A stretch of DNA of 64,000 nucleotides from Zonotrichia leucophrys gambelii (taxonomy: Eukaryota > Chordata > Aves > Passeriformes > Passerellidae). The notes under the pieces were generated by a model. It worked only from the letters and a program-made list of their open reading frames with translations. It was not told the DNA's origin and searched no databases. Shown piece after piece: positions 32,981-44,790 of the stretch. Made by a program: the position numbers and the translations under genes. Location: positions 1,124,319 through 1,188,318 of the forward strand of contig NC_088194.1 in the NCBI RefSeq assembly GCF_028769735.1. Direction: 5' to 3'. Numbering within the stretch: position 1 is the first letter of the stretch; every line of letters starts with the position of its first letter.

Positions 32981-34358
32981 CCATGTGAGCATCCCTCAAA
33001 GGTCAGTGATACAGCAAGAGCCAAAAGGAAAATGAGGATTTTTATTTCATCCACCTGCAGTGTCCTCTTGGTATTTCCCTCACTGTGAGCCCACAGCCCA
33101 AAGGCTCAGAACCAAGATGAGGATTTTGCACACACAAAGAAATTTTGGAAGAGGAGGAACTTTTTGTTGGGTTTGCTTTGCTGCTTTTCCCTTCAGAGTC
33201 GCCACTTCTCTAAACTGGCTGAAAAATATTCACCTTCAGCATCTTCAAAACCACAAAGTAGCAACAGCTCCACAACCAGACACAGGGCAAGATGCTAATT
33301 CTTTCCGTGTGCTGCAGCTCTTGGACAGAGAAATGCTCTGAAAGACAGCAGATTTACTGTCCAAACCAGAGAGGAACTCTCCAGAAGCAACAATAAACAC
33401 TGCAGAACAACGGGCAGTAAATTTCAACTGAGTGAAAGGAAACATATTTTAACACAATTTCGTTGTGGGACTTGTTCACAGGATGCTATGGCAGCCAAGA
33501 GCTGCACAGTGCTCAAAGGGATGGGATGTTTGTAGGGACGAGGAGAAAACCCCAGGGCTGCTCATCCCTGCCCTCAGCCCCACACCAGCTGCTGTTCCTT
33601 ACATGGGATTCCAACCACACTGCTCTCCCCAGGCCACAAACACACCCCAAGTGTTTCAAACCAAATCCCCTTTTTTCAGCCACCAAACCAGGTTCCTCCT
33701 GCTGCTCTGAGCCCTGACTCTGCATCCTCAGCACCTTGGCTGGATGGGGACCATGCTCCCAGCAGCCTCAGGCTTTGCTCAAAGGTGACTTAACAGGTTT
33801 TTGCTCATCATCATGGGGAGAAAAGGAACTCTTGACCCCTGTGCCCTGCATGAGAAGGAAAACACCCCATGGGGAGGGCAGCCCTTGGCTGGGGTGAGGA
33901 GGAGGATGGAGAAGAGCACAGAATGTTTGCTGCCCTCCAAATGCACCTGACAAAGGGGATTTCAAACCCCTCCCTTTTCTCTTCATGGAATTGGGGTTTT
34001 GGGGTGAGTTTATTTGGTTTTAGGTTGGGTTTTTTCCCCCACCTTATTTTTAAACCCAGGTATTTTCACGTTTCCTGCCCAGGTGGCTCTTTCAGAAAGT
34101 CCAACCAACTGGTTTGAGTTTCTGAACAGCAGCTGGAAGAGCAAGAAACCTGGAGAGCACCCTCATCTCTGCTGGCACTGCTGCTGGGGCTCAGCCCCAA
34201 GCCAGGAGGATCCCCTCTGCCCCTGGGGCTCCCTCTCCTTCACCAAATTGCTCTGGCTCCCTCATTGCCCAGCCTGAGGCACCAAGATCAGCCAGGACCC
34301 TCCTCTGTGACCAGGTGGGATTTAAGCACCTGAACCCTGCACAGACAAGCACCCAGAG
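32981..34358. other. MEF2D intron 1, no gene seen
   Basis: Unique-looking sequence, moderately AT-rich at 33120-33460. No exon or known repeat identified. Confidence 0.4.
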
Positions 34359-34986
34359 TGTCGGGGTCTCTGCTGCTCAGAATGACCCCGAGAAAAGTTC
34401 CAAAGTTTCTTTTCCCAGCCTGGTGCTTGAAGAAGCAGTTAGGGCTCTTCATTTCTCAGTCTCAAGGTTGTTTATTTTATCTTATCTATAAAAAATTTTC
34501 TCCTGCCCTGCTGAGGTCCATCCAGCAGGACAGTTCCAGGCACTCTGCCTGTCCCCAGGGTGGTGTTATGTCTTTATACTAAAAACTACGTGTACATTAT
34601 TTACAATAACTTCCCAATACCTATCACCATGTTAGACAGTGAGCTTCTACTCTAAACCAATCCAAAAGTGCCACCATCACAGCAGAAGATGGAGGCCAAG
34701 AAGAAGAAGCAGAAAGGCTGGACATGCCCAGATTCCTCCATCTTGCCTCCTGAACCCCCATTCTGAAAACCCCAAAATCTACTTTTCCACCCCGTGATAA
34801 CTTCACTAATATTCCACTTAAACTGTTGTGGCTTGCAGATCTTCATCTAAGGTTGGTAATTTGCTCCATGGGTCATAATGAAACCCACAGGGGCATTTTG
34901 GGCTCTGTGCCAGGGTCCCTGTGCCCCCTGGCAGGGTCTGGGCTGCTCAGGACAGCCAGAGGGATGCCCTGGGTGCTGACACCACA
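34359..34986 (-). mobile_element. Solo LTR of the third family (single-U3 copy)
   Basis: The plus strand begins TGTCGGGGTCTCTGCTGCTC and ends GGGTGCTGACACCACA, so the minus-strand element starts TGTGGTGTCAGCACC and ends GACCCCGACA (TG...CA). It holds a TATA-like TAGTATAAAG and an ATAAAATAAACAACC poly(A) region on the minus strand. About 628 bp, with a single U3 unlike the 20983-21903 copy. No convincing target-site duplication. Confidence 0.8.
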
Positions 34987-36734
34987 GCACAGGACTGCTA
35001 CAAGGAGCTGAGCTCCTAAATAACCTCTCACTTTTGGGGTCTGAAATTATTTTACATACAATAACCCCACTCATTAAATCGTCATCTCCTTCTCTGACAG
35101 CAGCTTCTTCCTTTCTCCTGAGCCTCCTTTTCCAAGGAAACCATCCCAGCTCCCACACCCTGCCAAGGAGGGCCCAAGGGCATGGAAAAGGAGCTGCAAA
35201 CCCGCTGGAAAAAGCCACCCTGACCCTGTTGCAGTGGCAGGAACCTCAGGCAGGCTCAGGGAATTGAGCACGAGGAGCTCTGGGCTGGAGGAGCTCCCCC
35301 CTCCCCGCTCTCAGCTCGCACAAGTGTGACTATCACGGCAATTAGCACACATGCCAATTAACTCCGAGCAGGTGCTGGTTAACTCTGTGCTGAGTAATTC
35401 ATCCCCGGCTCGCAGTAAATTGCTCCAAATTGGAGAGACAGGCGAGAGAGCAGAGTTAGCATTTTGCAAATGGGGGGGAAGAAAGAAAGAAAAAGCGCAG
35501 AGGAATCTCAGCTGGGAGATGTTTTTACAAAACAAGGGAGCTGGGGGGCTGAATCCCCAGCTCATGAGCTGAGGACACACAGGAGCTGAGATCTCTTTCA
35601 AGTCTTTATTTCTGGATGATTTTTTAAAATCTCCTGTACAAACTTCTGATGTGTTTCACCTACTTCTAAGTGGTTTCACCTTTGCTTTGCACAAGCAGCA
35701 GGGGCTCTGCGCTGCTCTGTCACTTTTCCAGCCCCACGTTTCTCTGGGCACAAGCAGGGGACACTGAGAGTCTCACATCCACTTTCTACGGCCATTTGCT
35801 ATTTTTAATATACTTTTATTGCATCCCTTTTTAGTTGCTCCTTGCTAAAGTTAGCTCCACACACCTCCCCTTCTCCAGAGCAAAAGGAATTCTGCTGCCC
35901 TTCCTTAACACCCCCCTTGCAGTGCTGTGTGCTCTCAGCACAATGTCAGCTGAAAGAAACCAAACCTTGGCCATGCAGCTGCAGAGGCAAGATCAAAAAG
36001 ATTAATCTGAAAGCTTTAGGAAGATAAATAAAGGCAAATAAACGCATCCTTTCCAAAAAAATGTTATTTTCCTTTGGAGCTCTTTGCTTTTTCCCAGCAT
36101 GTGGCACCGTGCTCCTCGATGCAGGAACACACAGCAGAGCCAGTGACATGAGGGAGGGCAAAATTGGGATGGGCTGGCACCAGTTCAAGGGATGTTTTCC
36201 TCATCTCCATCCCCAAAACAGGTCCAGGGCAACGAGGACATCCCCGGCTGCAAGGAAACTTGCAAAAGGAGCTTCAAAGGACATTTGAAGGTTGGGAAAA
36301 GAAGAAAAATGCTGCCCTGTGAACACACAGCTCATCTTATGGAGGCACAGCAAGTCCCAGTTTGGAGGGAGAAATGCAGGTGACAGGCATGGCAGAGCAC
36401 AGCCCAAGGCAGCAGCTGCTCCCCCAGGCACCCAATGCTCTCACTGAGGGACCAACCCATCTTTTACCCAAGAAAACACAACCCCAAAATGTGTTTTTCC
36501 TTAACAGGCCCCATCAATTCAAGGTCTGGTTGAGAGTAAAGAGAGGCTCCTCTCTGCCACAGGAACTGAATTCATGGACCCAAGCCCCAAACACACTTTG
36601 GGGGGTGTCAGGTTTATCCACAGACAGAAATGACAGCAATAAAATGTCCCAGTCTTGCAGCTTCTCCGTGGGAAAAAGGTCATGGCAAGGGAGCTCCAGC
36701 ACACAGCCAGGCGGGTACAAGGCGGTACAGAACT
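34987..36734. other. MEF2D intron 1, unique; contains candidate conserved elements
   Basis: The 35310-35500 part is strikingly non-repetitive with clustered ATTA/TAATT cores and an E-box CAGGTG (about 35370). 35640-35850 is AT-rich and includes a MEF2 consensus (listed separately). No coding exon. Confidence 0.45.
35799..35808 (+). promoter_or_regulatory. MEF2 consensus site CTATTTTTAA
   Basis: The ten bases fit YTAWWWWTAR exactly. It lies in intron 1 of the gene encoding the cognate factor, within a non-repetitive AT-rich segment. Such sites also occur by chance, so autoregulation is only a hypothesis. Confidence 0.4.
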
Positions 36735-37090
36735 GTAGAATGGTCAAATTCTTAAAGCTCACCTCATCCCATCTCTGTCACCCACTCACAGGGACAAATT
36801 TCTTCCCATCCAACCCTGTCCTTGCTCCATCACTCCAGGTCCTTGTCCCAGGTCCCTCTCCAGCTCTCCTGGAGCCCCTTCACACAATGGAAGGAGCCCC
36901 AAGGTGTCCCCAGACCCCCCTACAGCCCCAGCTCCCCCAGCCTGGCCCAGAGCAGAGGGGACCCAGCCCTCAGAGCATCTCCATGGTCTGTTCTGGACTC
37001 ACTCCAGGACATTTGTGCTCCTCCTCCTGAGCTGGAGGCAGCACTGCAGGGCTGTCTCACCAGAGAGGGGCAGAGGGGCACAGTCCTGGC
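36735..37090 (-). mobile_element. Degraded CR1 LINE 3' fragment
   Basis: CTGTAGAATGGTCAAATTCT TAAAGCTCA resembles the CR1 3' end, followed by CTCACAGGGACAAATTTCTT, CACTCCAGGTCCTTGTCC and CTCCAGCTCTCCTGGAGCCC landmarks. More diverged than the fragments at 28268 and 44225. Confidence 0.75.
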
Positions 37091-37329
37091 CCCTCACAAG
37101 CTGTGGGATCAGCTGGGCACATCAGTGGCTCTGCCAGCACTGCCAGCTGGGCCATGTCCATCCCCTTGTCCACACCGAGTCATCCTGTCTGTCCAGTGAG
37201 GCAGGAGAGCCCAGGTGAGGATGCAAACTGAGCTGGCCTGCAGTGGGAGTGAATTACAGCACACTGAGCCCCTCACTGTCCCTGTTGGGAGGGGGACAGG
37301 GCAGGGAGGAGGACGAAACCATGTTTGGA

Positions 37330-38075
37330 GGTGGCAATGGTGCTTTAGAGGTGGCAGTGATGCCCCTGAGGTGGCAGTGGTGCTTTGGAGGTGGCAGTGC
37401 TGCTGTGGAGGTGGCAGTGGTGCTCCTGAGGTGGCAGTGATGCTTTGGGGGTGGCAGTGGTGCTTTGGGGGTGGCAGTGGTGCTTTGGGGGTGGCAGTGA
37501 TGCCCCTGAGGTGGCAGTGGTGCTTTGGGGGTGGCAGTGGTGCTTTAGAGGTGGCAGTGATGCCCCTGAGGCGGCAGTGGTGCTTTGGGTGTGGCAGCAG
37601 TACTTTGGGGGTGGCAATGATGGTTTGGGGGTGGCAGTGATGCCCCTGATGTGGCAGTGATGCTTTGGAGGTGGCAGTGGTGCTTTGGAGGTGGCAGTGG
37701 TGCTTTGGAGGTGGCAGTGGTGCTTTGGGGGTGGCAGTGATGCCCCTGATGTGGCAGTGGTGCTTTGGGGGTGGCAGTGATGCTGTGGAGGTGGCAGTGG
37801 TGCTCCTGAGGTGGCAGTGATGCTTTGGGGGTGGCAGTGATGCCCCTGAGGTGGCAGTGATGGTTTGGGGGTGGCAATGATGCTTTGGAGGTGGCAGTGG
37901 TGCCCCTGAGGTGGCAGTGATGCCCCCGAGGTGGCAGTGGTGCTTTGGAGGTGGCAGTGATGGTTTGGGGTAGCAGTGGTGCCCCTGATGTGGCAGTGAT
38001 GGTTTGGGGTGGCAGTGATGGTTTGGGGGTGGCAGTGGTGCTTTGGAGGTGGCAGTGATGCCCCTGAGGTGGCAG
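37330..38075. repeat. 20-bp minisatellite, about 37 copies
   Basis: Unit 'GTGGCAGTG(G/A)TGCTTTGGGG' alternating with 'GTGGCAGTGATGCCCCTGAG'. A regular 20-bp period; the long histidine/proline frames on the minus strand are by-products of it. Confidence 0.97.
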
Positions 38076-39404
38076 CAGCAGCTGCTGCATCTCTCCTGCC
38101 ACAGAGCTGCAGTTTTTACCAGAAGCAGCTGCATGGGGAGGTGAGGTGGCCCCAGTGCCCCAGCAGCCCCCAGCCCAGCTGAGACCCCTCCACCTGCTGC
38201 CAACAGCCCCAAAAGCAGCTGCAAATAAAGAGCAGCTGCTGCTGAGGTCTCTGAGCCTCACCTTGAGGACAGCAAGTCCTGCCAAAGAGCAAAGTCACCT
38301 CCCCACCCATGGCCAGGGCTGGATCCCATCCCTTCAGGACATGGATTTAGCTCAAGTCACCTCTTGAACCCGCCTGTTTAACTGCAGTTCTTGCCTTCCT
38401 GTTTCCTTTCTTGCTGCCTCTTGTGAGCTAATTGTTGTTTTTTTAACATATCCTCCATGCTGACACCAAGGACTTTTAGTTTCCTTCTGTGTGGTTTGTG
38501 GATCAGCAGGACTGACTTCCTTCTCCTTTGCAAAGCCCCTTCCCTAAAACACACACAGCCAGAGCTCGTGTTAACGCTGCTCTTCCTCTCTGGCAAAGCC
38601 CCTGGCACGGTGCTGCTCTGCTGTGCCATGGGGACACTGCTGCCAGGGCAATGTGGCACCCAGGAGGGATGCAGCACCCGGGCAGGGTAGCAGGGGAGGT
38701 GCCAGCGAGTCCCCAGCACCCTGAGGGACTCCAACTCAGCCAGCTTTGCATTGTTTAGCACCTCTTTATCTCCAAACCGAGATAAAAACCGCACAAACAC
38801 GCTCGAGTCTCCTCCAAAGCTTCTATTCTGGTTTCAGGATGATGCTATCTGGGTTCCTGTGTCGAACCTCCAGATGCAGGCAGGGGGAGGGGAGAGGAAG
38901 GCGCCCGAAACGCGGCTCCAGAGCAAAGCTCCTGCTCAGAAACTGCAGCTGCCTGACCCTGCCCGGGGCCAAATCCCACTGGGCACGCAGGTGCCAGCCC
39001 AGTGCTGAGCTGCCAACCCCGCTGCACCCATGGCAGGGCTCAGATTTCCTGGGATGGGCAGCCAAGGCAGCTGCAGGTAGCTCAGGGGAGCAGCAGCGAG
39101 GCTGGATTCAGCCAGGCCCCCAAGGAATTGGGAAGACACACACACATCTATTCCTGACCCAGATTCAGCATTCTCTGAAGAAAAGCAGATGCCAAGCGTG
39201 CAACCAGCTCTGCTGAGCTGTAACAAAACCTCACATGGTGCCAAGGCTGGCACAGGCTGAGGCAAAGCACAGCCCTGGCACTGGAGAACTACTGGGGTTT
39301 GCTGAGCAAGGGGGGGTTAAAGAGAGGATTTGGGGGAAATTATTAAACTGGGGTTGATCTTCTCTTCCCCCACATTGGGTGTGACAGTGTGGAGTCAGAA
39401 AATA
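38076..39404. other. MEF2D intron 1, no gene seen
   Basis: Unique-looking. A minus-strand frame at about 38378-38520 has a lysine/glutamine-rich composition but no homology I recognise and no splice context. It is not annotated. Confidence 0.4.
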
Positions 39405-39955
39405 TCAGCACAAGGTGACAGTCCCAACATCAGCACAGGGTGACAGTGACAACATCGGCACAGGGTGACAGTGACAACACCAGCACAGGGTGACAGTGCC
39501 AACATCATCAGCACAAGGACTGCAAGAATCCCAAAACAACAACTAAATAAACTATTTAGTGCAATACAACAAAGGATGACAGTCCCACATCACCACAAAG
39601 ATGACAGTCCCAACACCAGCACAGGGTGACAGTCCCAACATCAGCACAGGGTGACAGTGACAACACCAGCACAGGGTGACAGTCCCAACATCAGCACAGG
39701 GTGACAGTCCCAACATCAGCACAGGGTGACAGTCCCAGCATCAGCACAGGGTGACAGTGACAACATCAGCACAGGGTGACAGTCCCAACATCAGCACAGG
39801 GTGACAGTCCCACATCACCACAAAGATGACAGTCCCAACACGAGCACAGGGATGACAGTCCCAACACCAGCACAGGGTGACAGTCCCACATCAGCACAGG
39901 GTGACAGTGACAACATCAGCACAGGGTGACAGTCCCAACATCAGCACAAGAACTG
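39405..39955. repeat. 25-bp minisatellite, about 20 copies
   Basis: Unit 'ACAGGGTGACAGTCCCAACA TCAGC', with AGTGACAACA and AAAGATGACAGTCCC variants. A unique insert of about 90 bp lies at 39505-39575. Confidence 0.95.
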
Positions 39956-40739
39956 GAGGCAGCCCCCAAAGCAGGAACCCTGGTGCCCCACAGCCCAGAT
40001 CACAGTTTCATCCCACACCACAGGCAGCCAGGGATGCCAGCACATCCACAGCACATCCCAGACTGGTGACACGCTCTGCACAGGCAGGGTGACAGCCAGG
40101 GACCTTCTCTGCACTGCCAGCACAGCCAAAGACAGCAGAGGGGACACAGGGGACACAGGGAAAGGAGGATGGGCAGGAGCTGCACTGGCAAAGCCACAGC
40201 CCTGCCTGGTGCTGTCCAAAAGCCAACCAGGGAGCCCCCACCCAAGGTAAGGATCCAGTTTCAGGAGGGAAAAGCCTGTGGGATCAGGACAAGCAGGGAC
40301 TTGCAGCCCCTCACACCACGTGGCTTCCCAGAGAGGCAGCTGATCCCCTCTCCTGGAGATGCTGCAGGGTCACTGCTGGGCTTGGAGTTAAACAGCAGGG
40401 CTTGGACAGCCCCCTGCTAAAGGACCTTCAGAGCACCCCGAGAACAGCAACCAAAGGCTGATGCAGCTGCCAGATTAAGCCTCATGACCTTGAGCAGTGA
40501 CCTTGGTGGTGGCATCCTTGCAGCAGAGGTCACCCAGCACCCTGAGCCTGCCTGTGGTGTCCCAGGTGGCTCAGCAGCTTCCTCAGGTGTGCACATCCAG
40601 GCTGGGAACCCTGCACGCCCTGGGGGCACCCCAGTATGCACAGAGGGCACCACCTTCCCCAGTGGTACCAACTGCAGGCACAGGGCAGCCCTGCACCATC
40701 CCCATCCATCCTCCAGCTCCTTCTATCCTCACTCCCAGC
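39956..40739. other. MEF2D intron 1, no gene seen
   Basis: Unique-looking GC-rich sequence without recognisable exon or repeat family. Confidence 0.4.
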
Positions 40740-41170
40740 CACCCTCAACCCCATTTACCCTCATCCTCATTTACCCTCATCCCCATTTACCCTCCATCCC
40801 CATTTACCCTCCATCCCCATTTACCCTCATCCCCATTTACCCTCCATCCCCATTTACCCTCCATCCCCATTTACCCTCCATCCCCATTTACCCTCCATCC
40901 CATTTACCCTCCATCCCCATTTACCCTCATCCCCATTTACCCTCATCCCCATTTACCCTCATCCCCATTTACCCTCCATCCTCATCCACCCTCCATCCCC
41001 ACTTACCCTCATCCCCATTTACCCTCCATCCCCATTTACCCTCCATCCCATTTACCCTCCATCCCCATTTACCCTCATCCCCATTTACCCTCCATCCCAT
41101 TTACCCTCATCCCCATTTACCCTCCATCCTCATTCACCCTCCATCCCATTTACCCTCCATCCCCAACCAC
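40740..41170. repeat. 16-17-bp minisatellite, about 26 copies
   Basis: Unit '(C)CATCCCCATTTACCCT' with occasional one- to two-base length changes. It runs directly up to the start of the LTR at 41174. Confidence 0.95.
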
Positions 41171-41173
41171 TCC

Positions 41174-41870
41174 TGTTGGGGAAGATGAAACAGGAAAGCC
41201 TTATAAATATGATTGCCTGGCAAAAGATTTTGAGAATATGGAAACTATAAGTGAGATTGAAATGAAAGGAAGCTTTGAGATCCCTCAGTTACTGAACAAC
41301 TGGAAAACAATGGTGTGGTCACTGAAGGTGATCCCCTTTTGATGGAACAACACCCTCTGCTTGCAGACAGGCCCAAGGCTCAGAGCAGACCCTACAGCTT
41401 GGCAGAAGGGGCCCAAAGAGGAATTTTTAGGCTTTAAAATGTAACACAGTGTGGTAATGTAATGATTCTTATAGGCTGTATAGAAATCCTATAGGATTTG
41501 TATATTGTACTAGATTGGTTAGTGAGAATTGGAATATTCAGCACAGAAGAAGATTTATTGTGCTGTAATGGGAACCTCGCTCTCTTACCCTTTTACTCTC
41601 TTATCCTTTTTACTCTCTTACCTTTTTTACTCCCTTACTCTCCTGTCCTCTCACCCTCTCTCCCCCTCTCTTCTCTCAGCCTGCTCTGAGCTGTGACTGC
41701 AGCTCCCAGCAGGGCCCTGCACTTGGCCCTCTGCAATAAACCCCAAATCCCAGCAGGGCCCTGCACTTGGCCCTTTGCAATAAACCCCAAATTCCACGCC
41801 CTGGCTGCAGAGATCTCTCGTATCCATCCATCCCGACCGTCCTACTCCCCATTGCTCCTCCACACTCCCA
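41174..41870 (+). mobile_element. LTR of the repeated-poly(A) family (second full copy)
   Basis: Starts TGTTGGGGAAGATGAAACAG and is collinear with 8808-9518. The U3 open segment is broken by a one-base deletion near 41314. The pyrimidine stretch (CTCTTACC)n follows, but only two AATAAA-bearing 45-bp segments are present. The end is diverged and is approximate. Confidence 0.8.
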
Positions 41871-42009
41871 TCCCAATCCACCTTCACACCCAGGGAGCAG
41901 CAGCCAGACCCCAAATCTGCTCCCTTCCCCCATATTCTCCATCTCTCACCATCTCCAGAGGCAGAGACTGGGGGGAATTTTTCCCTCTGCACTAAAGTAG
42001 GGTTTTCTA

Positions 42010-42240
42010 AATGATGGCAAGCAAGAGCCCATTATCCAGCTCTTGTTGCCCACCCCCACGGCTCCCTGCAGGGCATGAAATAACCACCTGCCAGCTCCCC
42101 AGAGCCCCTGAGCCTGGCAATGAGATCTCAGCTTCCCCTGTCACTATTGTCAGAGCAAAATTTAGATACCTGGTAATGAGGAGGTTTAATATGACAGATG
42201 AGAGGTTGACTCATTAAAAAAAAAAAGAGCGAGAAGGAGA
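42010..42240. other. Candidate conserved non-coding element in MEF2D intron 1
   Basis: Non-repetitive block between an LTR and a minisatellite. It contains GGTAATGAGGAGGTTTAATA, a GACAGATGAG segment and an AP-1 type TGACTCA (about 42209-42215) followed by an A run. Called from composition only. Confidence 0.35.
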
Positions 42241-43440
42241 GTGAGCTGAATTGGGGGTCGGATGCTGCTCTCAGTAAATCAGGAGCTGAATTCGGGGTTG
42301 GATGCTGCACTGGGTAAATCAGGAGCTGAATTTGGGTTCGATTCTGCACTCAGTAAATCAGGAGCTGAATTGGGGGTCAGATGCTGCTCTCAGTAAATCA
42401 GGAGCTGAATTTGGGGGTTGGATATTGGACTGGGTAAATCAGGAGCTGAATTTGGGGTTGGATATTGACTGGGTAAATCAGGAGCTGAATTTGGGGTTGG
42501 ATATTGGACTGGGTAGATCAGGAGCTGAATTTGGGTTGGATGCTGCACTGGGAAAATCAGGAGCTGAATTCAGGGTTTATTCTGCTCTGGGTAAATCAGG
42601 AGCTGAATTCAGGGTTGGATGCTGCACTCAGTAAATCAGGAGCTGAATTTGGGGTTGGATTCTGCACTGGGTAAATCAGGAGCTGAATTCGGGGTTGGAT
42701 GCTGCACTCAGTAAATCAGGAGCTGAATTGGGGTTGGATGCTGGACTGGGTAAATCAGGAGCTGAATTCAGGGTTGGATTCTGCACTGGGTAAATCAGGA
42801 GCTGAATTCAGGGTTGGATGCTGCACTGGGTAAATCAGGAGCTGAATTCAGGGTTTATTCTGCACTGGGTAAATCAGGAGCTGAATTCGGGGTTGGATGC
42901 TGCACTCAGTAAATCAGGAGCTGAATTTGGGGTCAGATGCTGCACAGGGTAAATCAGGAGCTGAATTCGGGGTTGGATTCTGCACTGGGTAAATCAGGAG
43001 CTGAATTCGGGGTTGGATTCTGCACTCAGTAAATCAGGAGCTGAATTCAGGGTTTATTCTGCACTGGGTAAATCAGGAGCTGAATTTGGGGTTGGATTCT
43101 GCACTCAGTAAATCAGGAGCTGAATTCAGGGTTGGATTCTGCACTCAGTAAATCAGGAGCTGAATTCAGGGTTGGATTTCACACTGGGTAAATCAGGAGC
43201 TGAATTCAGGGTTTATTCTGCACTGGGTAAATCAGGAGCTGAATTCTGGGTTGGATTCTGCACTCAGTAAATCAGGAGCTGAATTCAGGGTTTATTCTGC
43301 ACTGGGTAAATCAGGAGCTGAATTCAGGGTTCGATTCTGCACTGGGTAAATCAGGAGCTGAATCCTAGGTTGGATACTGGACTGGGTACATCAGGAGCTG
43401 AATTCGGGGTCAGATGCTGCACTCAGTAAATCAGGAGGCT
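42241..43440. repeat. About 39-40-bp minisatellite, about 30 copies
   Basis: Unit 'GTAAATCAGGAGCTGAATTC AGGGTTGGATTCTGCACTGG'. Variants are TCAG for TGGG before TAAATC, GGGGTTGG for AGGGTTGG, and TTTATT for TTGGATT. The largest array in the window at 1.2 kb. Confidence 0.97.
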
Positions 43441-44224
43441 GTCACAGCTCAGCCTGCACTGGTGGGGAGCACGAGGAGCCCTGCACCCCAAACCAGCTCT
43501 GCACCCCAAACCAGCCCCACACTGGGCAATCTCACTGGTGCTGAGGCCACAGGGAGGAAATGGGAGCCATGGAGAGGGTGGACATGGCTGCAGTTTTTGG
43601 GGCCATGCAGTCCTGCTGTGGGGTGTGGGGAGAGCCCAGGAGAAGCTGGAATGTTTCACTCCGAGGGTTTTCCTCTCTCCATGAACCCCAGCAGCACCCC
43701 AACACTGCCTCCACCCTCCTTGGCAGCCCCATCCTGAGGGTGCACCCATGCCCAGTGCAGCCTCACCATGGGTCACATCACCACCGTGGTCACCAAGGAC
43801 ATTGAGGATTTGTCACCCAAAGGGGACAATCACTGCCTCCAGCTCCAGCACAAGGCAGGACCTCAGCACTGGGACCCACTGGGGCTCCCAGGGGCAGCTC
43901 AGCAGCACCAGGGCAAAGCAAATCCCTCCCTGCTGGGAATTTGGGGGCTCTCCATGAAGGGATTTCCTCCAGCAGCACAGGGGACAAACCTCTCTCCTCC
44001 TGGTGGGTTTTACCCAGGGGAAATCCCATCAGCCCCAACTGCAGCTCCAGGCCATCCAGACAGCAATGGAAACCCTCAACAGCCCCACAGGGCACAGCTG
44101 GGAGTGGAACTGTCCCAGGGGAACTCTGCTCTTCCCTCCTGTGTCACTGGGATGGGGACAGGGGAATGTCCTCAGCACCAGCCTGGCACATCCTCCTGCT
44201 CCTTGCCCAAGGGCACCGTGGCAC
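43441..44224. other. MEF2D intron 1, no gene seen
   Basis: Unique-looking GC-rich sequence, no exon recognised. Confidence 0.4.
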
Positions 44225-44790
44225 AAATCATGAAATCCTAGAATGGTTTGGGTTGGGAGGAAACTTAAAACTCATCCCAACCTCTACCCCAGGCTGCTCC
44301 AAGCCCCATCCAACCTGGCCTTGGACACTTCCAGGGATCCATGGGCAGCCACAGCTTCTCTGGGCACCTGTGCCAGGGTCTCACCACCCTCACAGGGAAG
44401 AATTTCCTCTCAGTATCCCATCTATATTTCCATACTGGCACTGGGAAGCCATTCCCCATTGTCCTGTCATTCCAGGCCCTCATCCCTCCCCACCCAGATC
44501 CAAAGCCCCCCTCCAGCTCTCCTGAAGCCCCTTCAGGTGCTTGAAGGGGCTCTAAGGTCTCCCTGGAGCCTTCCAACAGCTCCAGCTCCCTCAGCCTCAT
44601 CTCCAGCTCATCTCATCTCATCTCATCTCATCTCATCTCATCTCATCTCATCTCATCTCCATCCCCAGCCCAGACCAACTCTGTGCCCCATCCCCAGCTC
44701 TCCTGAAGACCCTTCAGGTGCTAGAAGGTGTTCCAAGGTCTCCCTTGAGCCTTCCAACAGCTCCAGCTCTCCCAGCTCATCTCCATCACC
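44225..44790 (-). mobile_element. CR1 LINE 3' end fragment with internal duplication and (ATCTC)n
   Basis: Plus-strand AATCCTAGAATGGTTTGGGT TGGGAGGAAACTTAAAACTC is a CR1 3' end in reverse. CCAACCTGGCCTTGGACACT, TCTCACCACCCTCACAGGGA and CTTCCAACAGCTCCAGCTC follow. A part of about 181 bp (CTCCTGAAG(C/A)CCCTTCAGGT onwards) is duplicated at 44519 and 44700, with a pentanucleotide (ATCTC)n run at about 44606-44658 between. Confidence 0.88.

Noticed and set aside
37109..38224. 371-codon minus-strand open frame rich in His/Pro
   Set aside because: Entirely explained by the 20-bp GTGGCAGTG array read on the other strand.
38378..38800. Minus-strand frame with Lys/Gln-rich C-terminus (IHKPHRRKLKVLG region)
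   Set aside because: No known homologue, no flanking splice sites, and the N-terminal half looks random. Not strong enough to annotate.
42302..42634. Plus-strand frame with NQELN-type repeats
   Set aside because: Translation of the 40-bp minisatellite.
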